Shown piece by piece: positions 57,028 to 64,000 of a DNA stretch of 64,000 bases. How positions within the stretch are numbered: position 1 is the stretch's first letter; each line of letters begins with the position of its first letter. A model generated the notes under the pieces. That model was not told the DNA's origin, ran no database searches, and was given only the letters and a program-made list of their open reading frames with translations. Source of the DNA: Chrysophaeum taylorii (lineage: Eukaryota; Sar; Pelagophyceae; Pelagomonadales; Pelagomonadaceae). Where the stretch lies: assembly GCA_029834535.1 (NCBI GenBank), contig JAQMWT010000356.1, forward strand, positions 172,401-236,400, read 5' to 3'. Position numbers and translations under genes: made by a program.

Positions 57028-57477
57028 TAGTAAGGCCAAGTCGGGTTTTTTTCGGCCTTTTTCTCGGGGGGCAAGCCCCCCGAACCCCCCGGGAATTGGG
57101 GGGCTCTGCCCCCCAAACCCCCCGCCGGGGGACACCCCCGGACCCCCCACCGCCTCGACGCCCGCCGCGTCTCGGGAGCCGACCAAAAACGAAGTCGCGA
57201 CGCCGTGGAAATTCTGTCTTTTCGGTTCTTGAAGATTTCTGCGCATTTTTCGTTCTTGGGTTAGGGTGGGTACCCTTTTCCTTCCTTTCCGTTGCGCGAC
57301 CCGTTCTTGGGGTTAGCGTTATGCCTGATTATTTTCGGCTTTGCGTTTTTTGCGGATGGACTATGAGATGGACTATGAGATGGCGGATGGCCGCTTTAAT
57401 TAATGGAGTATTTCATTATAGACAATAGGCGCCGGGGTGGCGGCGGGCGTAGTGAGAAGGAGGGCGTCGCGCATAAT
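57028..57477. other. Spacer between duplicated units, with GC-rich hairpins
   Basis: Contains the hairpin cluster at 57066-57151 and a short duplicated GGACTATGAGAT (57357-57380). No gene is seen. Confidence 0.6.
57066..57151. repeat. Cluster of G/C-run hairpins
   Basis: GGGGGGCAAGCCCCCC and GGGGGGCTCTGCCCCCC are two clean hairpins (7-bp stems, 2-3-nt loops), separated by CCCCCCGGGAATT and followed by CCCCCCGCCGGGGG. Runs of four or more C on the plus strand give G-quadruplex potential on the minus strand. Confidence 0.85.
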
Positions 57478-57899
57478 CCATAGATAGCGGACGCGCCGTC
57501 GCGGTCGACGGTCCAGAGGTTCTCGCGGCGAGGACGGCCGCAGCGGGAAGAGCGAGGCGTGGCCGCGGAAGCGGGCTTCGCCGTAGACGCGAGCGGGGAG
57601 GTCTTCGTCTCCGTGGGCGATGGCCGATGGCCACGGGCGGTCGTGGTGGACGCGCGCGGGCGCGCGGCCGGTCGTCGGCGCGGGCGCGCACGGCGCGCTC
57701 GTCGCCGCGTTGTTCCTGGTCTTGGATCCGTAGGCGTTCCAGCAGTAGGACGCGAGGCTTGCGATGGCCAGAGCGCGGCCAGTCCCAGGACGTGGCGCGA
57801 CCACCGTCGACAAAAGCGAAATCGATGTCGCAGACGCGTCGAGGTCGACGACGCGTCGACGAAGGCCGCGACTTTACGGCGAGCCGTTGTCGCCGGCGG

Positions 57900-58515
57900 G
57901 GGAGAGTCCGAGGCCGCGGTCGCGACGGTGGTGGCCGCTCGCAGCGGCGACGAAGACGCCGGCACGCATCGTATCGAAGCGCTGGCAGACGCGTCGAGCG
58001 CCGGCGCGCCGCGCCGCGGAGTTTTTATTCGGGTTGGTCGACTGGACACCGCGGGCGAGTCCGAGTCCGCGGGCGAGTCCGAGTCCGAGTCCGCGACGGC
58101 GGTGGCCGCTCGGCGGTGGCCGCTCGGCGGTGGCCGCTCGCAGCGGCGACGAAGACGCCGGCACGCATCGTATCGAAGCGCTGGCGCACGCGTCGAGCTC
58201 GACGCGCCGCGGTGTTTTTATTTCGGGTTGGTCGACTGGACGTCAACCCGCGGGAGAGTCCGAGGCCGCGGTCGCGACGGCGGTGGCCGCTCGCAGCGGC
58301 GACGAAGACGCCGGCACGCATCGTATCGAAGCGCTGGCGCACGCGTCGAGCTCGACGCGGAGCGCCGCCCGTCGAGCGAGCCGCCGAGTTTTTTTTCGGG
58401 TTGGTCGACTGGACATCAACCCGCGGGCGAGTCCGAGACCGCGGTCGCGACGTCGGTGGCCGCTCGCAGCGGCGACGAAGCCGGCGGCACGCATCGTATC
58501 GAAGGTGAAACGATG
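57900..58515 (+). repeat. Minisatellite, about 140-190-bp units
   Basis: Four units, each with GGTGGCCGCTCGCAGCGGCG followed by ACGAAG.CG(C)CGGCACGCATCGTATCGAAG and, between units, a TTTTT(A/T)TT.GGGTTGGTCGACTGGAC spacer. The corresponding block of unit A (55685-55945) has about two units. Confidence 0.85.
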
Positions 58516-58957
58516 TTCGATCCACCGAGTCGACGGTCGAGTCTCGTTCGACGGCTCGTCGGAAGATCGAGTCGTAGCCGTGGAAGCGGGCTTTGACCGC
58601 AGACGCGAGCGCGGCAAGCCCTTCTCGATTTCGGTGGCCGGTCGCAGCGGCGACGTAGACGCCGGCACGCAACGCGCGCGCGCGTACCGAAGTGTTCGCG
58701 CGCAAAAAAGGCGAAATCGCGTCGCATTTTTGCGCGCGCCAGAACCCCGAAAGAACCCCGAACGATAAGAGGGAGCCAGCCGGCATGCCATGCCGGCGTC
58801 GAGGCTCGCGTAGCGTCCGTGGCTCGAGCGCGTCGTCCCGTTTGCCGGGCGAAGGCTCCATCGCCGTCGCACGCGTCAACCTTACTTCAAAAAAAGATCG
58901 GTCGAAAGGGTTTTCTTCTTCGAAATAATCTCGATTTTTACGACTACACCCTTACCC

Positions 58958-59109
58958 TGATCGCGGACTGCGCGCGATGGAGGACGGTGCCTCACGAATC
59001 CCGAGCCTTGCGAGGGCCATCCCATCCGCCCTCCCGGCGTAGGTTGGCACCTATTCGCCTCCCGGGCGTGCCGGTTGACAGCCGGAACGTTCGCTGTGGG
59101 ACGGGGTAT
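58958..59109 (+). repeat. Dispersed repeat family A, copy 3
   Basis: Same order as copy 2, with a small CCATC duplication and truncation at GGGACGGGGTATGG. Confidence 0.85.
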
Positions 59110-59609
59110 GGTCTTCTTAGCAAATAGTACGGGTTGTCTTCTTCGAAATACTCTCGATTTTTACGACCACCAGCGTCCAATTTACTACTACGGGAATCGA
59201 ACTCGATACCAGGGACCTATGCGCACTACGTATCCGAAAGTCGTCTTCACCCACGCTCGCCAGGCTACTACTCTCAGCATTACAAATCGACCACCAGGAT
59301 CCGAACTCGAGACGTACGTACAGCAACCACCCAGATTCTCGTTCAAACTTCTACGGTCTCTCCGATACTACAGGGCTCGCCGTAGGTAGCAAGAACAAAA
59401 CATTTTATAAATATTATTGCTTTTGGCTCATACATTTAGCAAAGAACAGAAAGTAGGCCGCGGGTTGAAGTTTTGACTTTACAATTGACTTTACAAAACG
59501 CAGATTTTGACGGCCCGTTTCGAGCATACATGCTGGTTTGCACAGAAAGTAGAGTTCCGGTAGAGTGCTCTGACACACAGACACACGTTTCCCAATTAAT
59601 TATTGTGGA

Positions 59610-60127
59610 AATTATTGTGGATTGTGGATGGTGAAGACTTTTGTTTTTTTTTCATGTACTGCCCGATTATTTGTTGCGCGACGATTCTGTAGACATCAAC
59701 GATACTGTCAGCAGATTCATTTTCGATTTTCGCCGAATTTTCGGGGGATTTTTTAAAGGTCCGAGATTTTCGAGGGTTTCTTGACGCCCGCAATGCTGCG
59801 AGGATCGCCGCGTCAAAGACGGTCGCCTGGTGCCTGTGGTTGCCTGACGGCCAGCGTCCATCCCATCGCATTGCAGGATTGCGTTGAGAGGGAAAAACAT
59901 AATGATGGACGCGGAGGTAATAGGAGTGCGCCGCGGTAAAAAAAATAGAACGCGAACTGTCGCGTCGAGACGCGACAGTCGCGACCGCAAGACGTTCGCT
60001 CGCGATGTTGCCGCAGCCTTCAGCGATCTTCGCCGCAATCGCAGCCTCATCGCCGCGCGTATCCCTCTTCTCGGCGGAGACGACGCCGGCCTTTTTGTCT
60101 TTTTTTTTCGAGGTGAATGTTTCGGGT
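59610..60127. other. Interval without a gene
   Basis: Sequence between the segmental duplication and the 3' end of the non-LTR element. A 96-codon plus-strand frame (59884-60174) runs into the element and is not convincing. Confidence 0.5.
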
Positions 60128-60243
60128 TGTCTGTCTTTAAATGTCGACTGCTAAGAGGGGGGTGTGTGTGGTGAGCATGAAGGATTGTCTGTTTTTAAAT
60201 GTCGACTGCTAAGAGGGGGGGGTGTGTGTGGGGAGCATGAAGG
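60128..60243. repeat. Tandem duplication of the retrotransposon 3' terminus
   Basis: TGTCTGT(C/T)TTTAAATGTCGA plus CTGCTAAGAGGGG...GAGCATGAAGGA occurs twice in a row with about 57-bp spacing; the second copy is continuous with the element body. Confidence 0.9.
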
Positions 60244-60305
60244 ATGTGGGTGGGTTTGTGGGGTAGGAGGGATGTGCCTGACGGGCGGAGATAAGTACGC
60301 GGGAC

Positions 60306-63300
60306 CTAGTCGGGGTCATCGCCGAGGCGTGGGGCAGGCGAAGAGAGGACGGGCCCCGCCCGTAGGTCGTACGCATGCTGCCGCCGGACGTATGTGCGAC
60401 GAAGGGTGACGTCCTGCTGGGATCGGGCGGCCTGGGCGGGGTTCCCCGAGGCGGCGACATGGGTGAGGGCGGTGAGGGCACAGCGAGCCCGGCCTAATGC
60501 GTTGGCGATCCCCCACTCACGGTAGATGCGGCGAGTTTGGGCCGCCTTTGCCTCTGTGAAGTTGGCGCAGCCGCTTGTCGCCCAGGTTCGCGCAGCGATG
60601 CGCTCTGCGCATGTTTGGGCGAGAGCGTGGCACGCCGCGCTGGCCTCACCGAAGGCACCAAAGACGAGGCCGGCGACGGTGCCGTAGCTACGTAGCCGCT
60701 GTTCGACAGGGCCCAAGAAGCCAGGCGGTGGTGCTGTACCCGGCTGGGGGAAGGGGGATGATGGCATCGATGCCGCGGGCGTGAGCGAGGTATTCGGAGT
60801 GGACTTGCGCTGCGCGCCGATCGACAGGCGACGGGTGGGAGGGATGGAGGGCGTGGGCGGTGTACAACGAACCCCAAGCGAGGGTTTTGATATCGTAGAG
60901 TTGCTCCTTGTTGTCGAGCGTGGTGAGGATGTCTGGGACGACTTGACGTCGGGCGAGATTGCCTCGGTACCGGCCGTAGAGGCGCGTGCGAATGGTAGGG
61001 GCGACGACGTCAGCAAAGATGCCGAAAACCTCGGACAGGGCTGGGATGCCGGCCTCTTTGACGCTGCCGTGGACGCAGTCGAGCTGGCCGTCATGCCAGG
61101 TGGTCCGCGCTCCTCCGCGGTTGACAAGGTTGGCCTGCGTGAGAAGCACCTTGCCGTGAGCGTCGAGAACGACGTCAGTGCCCAGAATGCGAGTGCCCAC
61201 GAGGCCCAAACAAGCTGGAGAGGGGTAGCCAAAGTACTGGGCACACATCTCAGCCCAGCAGCGGTTGGGATTTGAAGGCCAGAGCTGGGCCACGAGCTGA
61301 TGAACGTGGTCGAGAAGCGATCCCATGAGGACGCCGCTACTCGAAGTGCTTCGGTGATGGGAAGGGTGGCCGCAAGACGCTGGAGTGCAGTGGCCCGAGC
61401 TGTCTCGCGCTGGGAGGTTAGAGCACGCTGGAGTTGGGGTATGAGCACGGGTGTCGAGATGGTGGGGTCGACGAGGACGCCCATGGAGACGAATTCGTGG
61501 GAGAGAGGACCGTCGACGAGATGAACGTTGGCGGGGTCGCCGGAACCAGCGCCGCCGTGGGAAGCCAGCGTGGTACGGAGATCAGCCCGAAGTCCGTCCC
61601 ACGCAGTCTCGAGTGCCCGCCCCAGGCGGCAACCGGATGCGAGGAGGTGGTGCCAACCGTGCAACTCGTTACCTGTGCGAAAAGAAGTGGCACCCAGGAC
61701 CGAGGCGAGGCGGGGAGGTAGCCAGGGACCTCCACGGCACCCGTAGGATCGCGAAGGTCGACGAGGTGTGGGGAGGGCCTGGGCCGCCGTGCCAACAAAG
61801 GCGGCGGGGCTGAGGTCGGCGCAGGAGCGAATGCCGCCACCCCCACTTCGAGCAGGAAGACGGAGGCGTTGGAGGACGATGCCGTTGGAGTCAAAAACCT
61901 GACGCGGATCTGCGCCAAGTGCTGTGGCGACGAAGCTGAGGGCGGCAACGTTGAAGCGGCGGAGCGCGCTCAAGGCATTGGTGGGGTAGCAGTGTTGCGC
62001 GATGTAGTCCATGCGCGGGGCGATGCAGTAGCGGCCCAACGAGTACATGCAGTGGAGGAGACGTTCTGGAGCTTGGTGCGAATACGGCTCATGTAGCTCA
62101 TCTGAGCGTCAGCCTCGCGTTGCAAGGTAGCTTCGACATAGGCATCTCCGGCGTGGCCGGGAGCCGATGGGCACACCGTAGATTACGAGGCCGTCGGCGA
62201 CAACGGGGATACCAGCAAGATACGCGTGCCGTCAGGCGCAACTTGGACGTGGTCGTGAACATCGGGGTGGTCGAGAAGCCCCATGCCAAGTGCCGGACAG
62301 AACGCCTCGCACTTGTCGAGGCGGAGCTCCTCGCCGCTAGCTTGGATGTCGCGGGCGTACTGCAGGAGAGCGTCGACAACCTCACGAGGGGAACCAGAGA
62401 TGACGCCGTCGTCCATGCCAAATCGGGCGTAGCCGGCACATGAACGTAAGCGGGTGTCAAGGGCCTGAGCGGCGTCATGCGTTGCCAGACAGTACGCCGG
62501 TGGATAGGTGGGGTCGCCTTGCTGGCCGCCTTCTTGAGAGTCGAAGGGGGGCGATCGAGGCGGTGGGGCCGTGGAGGGCCACCCAGGATGCCGGCCGCAA
62601 GCTTGAACATAAAGTGGCCAAAGGCACGCAGCTTAGCGTTGGCGTGGTTTGCGAGTTTGTCCACGACGGTCCGGCGCTTGAGCTCGTTGAAGGCGTTGCG
62701 TTTGTCCAGCTTGATGACCTGGTCGGGTACTGCTCCGCGTGGGTGCGGACGCCAAAGACGAGGCGCGAGGGGCCGCCCTTGACCCCGACGGCAACGTTGA
62801 TCGGGTACAGTGCCTCAGAGAGCTCGGGTGGAGGCTACGCACAAGGCACCGTCCAGTGGCACGGCGGCGGACGGTGCCAATGCCGATAGGTCGAACGTCA
62901 GGTGCTTGGTTAGCGTCAGCGGCGCGTCGTTTTACCAACGGAATGAGGGTTACCGTGGTGGTGATGAAGTAATACCAGTCAGGAAGAGCTCCACGAACGA
63001 ACAAGGTCTCAAGGTTGTCGATTTTGTCCATCGCCGAGCGTGCCTTGACGTTGCTCGGGAAGGGCTGGGCGAAAACGGAGAGAATTCATTGCGGTACTGG
63101 TCGGGGCCCACACCAGCCTTCGGCCGGAGCGTGCGGTAAGTTTACGCAGGGCGACCGAGAGTGTGGCGAGCCCTTGCGGGTGGTTGGGAAAGTGTGAAGG
63201 TCCTCCTTGCGAGCAGGATGTTTGGACACGAGTTGGCGCATGACGTCTGGGTGGCATGGGTCGGCGATGCCCAGGCTGGTGAGAATACGGCACGCCCGAG

Positions 63301-63969
63301 AGGTCGCCAGATTCAGCGAGTCGCAATGCACGAAGTGCGTCCGCGTCATCGTCGGGGCCGCCCGTGAGCGTACATGGGAGCGCACGCGAGTCACGTCGTG
63401 GAGGTAGCCGTCAATGAGGAGGTCGTAACGCCCTGCAGCGAAGGCTGTAAAGCGGTCAGTGAGCACGTCGGGCCGACGGGCGCCGCCTCGTGGTGCTCGC
63501 CGAAGAAGTCGGCTGTGAGGCTCATGTACCAAAGGAGGGCACGGTCACGAGCGTTATCGGAAGTGGCGTCTTCAAACCATGAACACACCTCGGCCATTGC
63601 GCTCGCCCATGCCTCGCGGAATTGGGCGGGAATGGTGCGAATGCAAGAGCACGGCGATATAATGAGGTCTTTGATGGAGACCTCGTCGATCGCAGAGCGC
63701 AAATCGCTCAGGTCACGTGGACGGCGTGCCGGGAGGGGCTGGCCCGGATGACGTCGGGTGGGCGGGGCAACAGAACGGTGGCGCGAATGTGACCAGGCCC
63801 AATGGGAGAAATGCCAGGAGACGCGCTCAGCGGGGCTGCCTTGACAGGGTGTTGGCGGTGGCTGTTGGCAGGGCAGGGGCGTGGCGGTTGCCGGCAACGG
63901 CAGGGGGTGGAGGTGCGTGGTGGGGTGGTCCGGGTGCCAGCGGCAGGGGGTGACGGCTGGCTGTTGCAT
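60306..63969 (-). pseudogene. Frameshifted reverse transcriptase/endonuclease polyprotein
   Basis: The element's protein is spread over all three minus frames. The N-terminal part (63969 to about 63090) has KHPARKEDLHTF. The RT fingers, motif A and motifs B/C each sit in different frames (changes near 62830-62720 and about 62570). Further shifts occur near 62160 and 62060. The endonuclease is in the frame of 61326-60688 while the flanking parts (MYSLGRYCIAPRMDYIAQHC; EASAACHALAQTC) share another frame. At least five frame changes imply an inactive copy, unless indel errors in the assembly are the cause. The stop is at 60306, within the segment also kept in the truncated copy. Confidence 0.8.
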
Positions 63970-64000
63970 TTGCCAGTGCGGTTGCCAGACGCAGTGGTAG

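Larger units (their letters stand above)
57478..59609 (+). repeat. Segmental duplication, unit B
   Basis: Second copy of 55285-57027. It is about 390 bp longer, mainly because the internal minisatellite has more units and a 16-nt insertion precedes the palindrome CCGGCATGCCATGCCGG. The end block CCCAATTAATTATTGTGGA matches unit A. Confidence 0.85.
60128..64000 (-). mobile_element. Non-LTR retrotransposon with restriction-like endonuclease, 5' end beyond window
   Basis: Minus-strand element. Reverse-transcriptase motifs are visible in order: fingers LIPLVKRR and VRPIGIGTV (about 62885-62955), motif A VIKLDKRNAFNELK (about 62680-62725), motif B EGGQQGDPTYPP (62512-62546), motif C FGMDDG (62405-62422). 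A C-terminal PD-(D/E)xK-type endonuclease follows: HDGQLDCV, then VPDIL and YDIKT (60936-60886). This order (RT then endonuclease) is that of R2/CRE-like early non-LTR elements. The 3' end occurs twice in tandem (60128-60183 and 60185-60243), and a truncated sister copy lies at 33886-34107. Confidence 0.88.

Noticed and set aside
55285-59110. Many long frames on both strands in the GC-rich duplication (up to about 400 codons)
   Set aside because: High GC suppresses stops, frames are open in several registers at once, products are Arg/Ala/Thr monotony, and the sequence is a tandem minisatellite.
59175-59340. tRNA-like or SINE-like B-box motifs (GTTCGATTCC, GTTCGGATCC on the minus strand)
   Set aside because: The flanking arms do not pair into a cloverleaf and no A box at proper distance is evident.

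Overview
The window looks like nuclear DNA of a photosynthetic alga with a secondary red-type plastid (an ochrophyte stramenopile or close relative). The genes are eukaryotic: TAF5, NF-YC, MAF1, ALG14, a syntaxin, a DHHC palmitoyltransferase, trehalose-6-phosphate synthase. Three proteins begin with a signal peptide ending in an 'ASAF'-type A/S-x-A-F cleavage motif, the ochrophyte plastid import signal: the cytochrome b6f Rieske protein, a PsbQ-like lumen protein and a coiled-coil membrane protein. Species is not determinable from sequence alone. Genes are dense and nearly intron-free (one 40-nt intron inferred). Convergent neighbours can be only 24-30 bp apart and divergent ones 65-150 bp apart. 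Tetra-, penta- and trinucleotide arrays recur at gene boundaries.

Layout. 1-2.4 kb: a dispersed repeat, a perfect hairpin and no firm gene. 2.4-4.4 kb: PsbQ-like protein and a coiled-coil protein, convergent. 4.4-7.1 kb: decayed coding-like sequence. 7.1-13.2 kb: ALG14, an HMG-box protein and a tandem pair of paralogous WD40 proteins with a shared unknown C-terminal domain. 13.2-15 kb: no gene seen. 15-17.5 kb: a TPR/CS co-chaperone-like protein with an array of acidic IIEEITPG motifs. 17.77-25.94 kb: an LTR-bounded element with about 190-bp terminal repeats, a 5-bp target duplication, a long gag-like reading frame and no recognisable pol genes. 26.7-35.4 kb: CAP protein, GT25-like glycosyltransferase, degenerate trehalose-6-phosphate synthase/phosphatase, Qa-SNARE, multi-pass membrane protein, a 5'-truncated retrotransposon copy and a DHHC enzyme. 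36.4-48.2 kb: a gene-dense block (ankyrin protein, NF-YC, small proline-rich protein, Dsc3-like ubiquitin-fold membrane protein, U-box/ARM protein, plastid coiled-coil protein, unknown protein, MAF1, Rieske, TLC protein, PLAC8-like protein). 48.2-53.2 kb: gene-poor, with one SnoaL-like protein. 53.3-55.1 kb: a small complex-I-like membrane protein and TAF5. 55.3-59.6 kb: a roughly 2-kb direct segmental duplication full of minisatellites. 60.1-64 kb: a frameshifted non-LTR retrotransposon with reverse transcriptase and PD-(D/E)xK endonuclease motifs, running off the right edge.

There is no operon-like pathway logic. Functional themes are plastid photosynthesis (Rieske, PsbQ-like), transcription control (TAF5, NF-YC, HMG, MAF1), ER/Golgi membrane and glycosylation functions (ALG14, GT25, DHHC, TLC, syntaxin, Dsc3-like) and mobile DNA. 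Coordinates of recognised genes start at the first plausible ATG.
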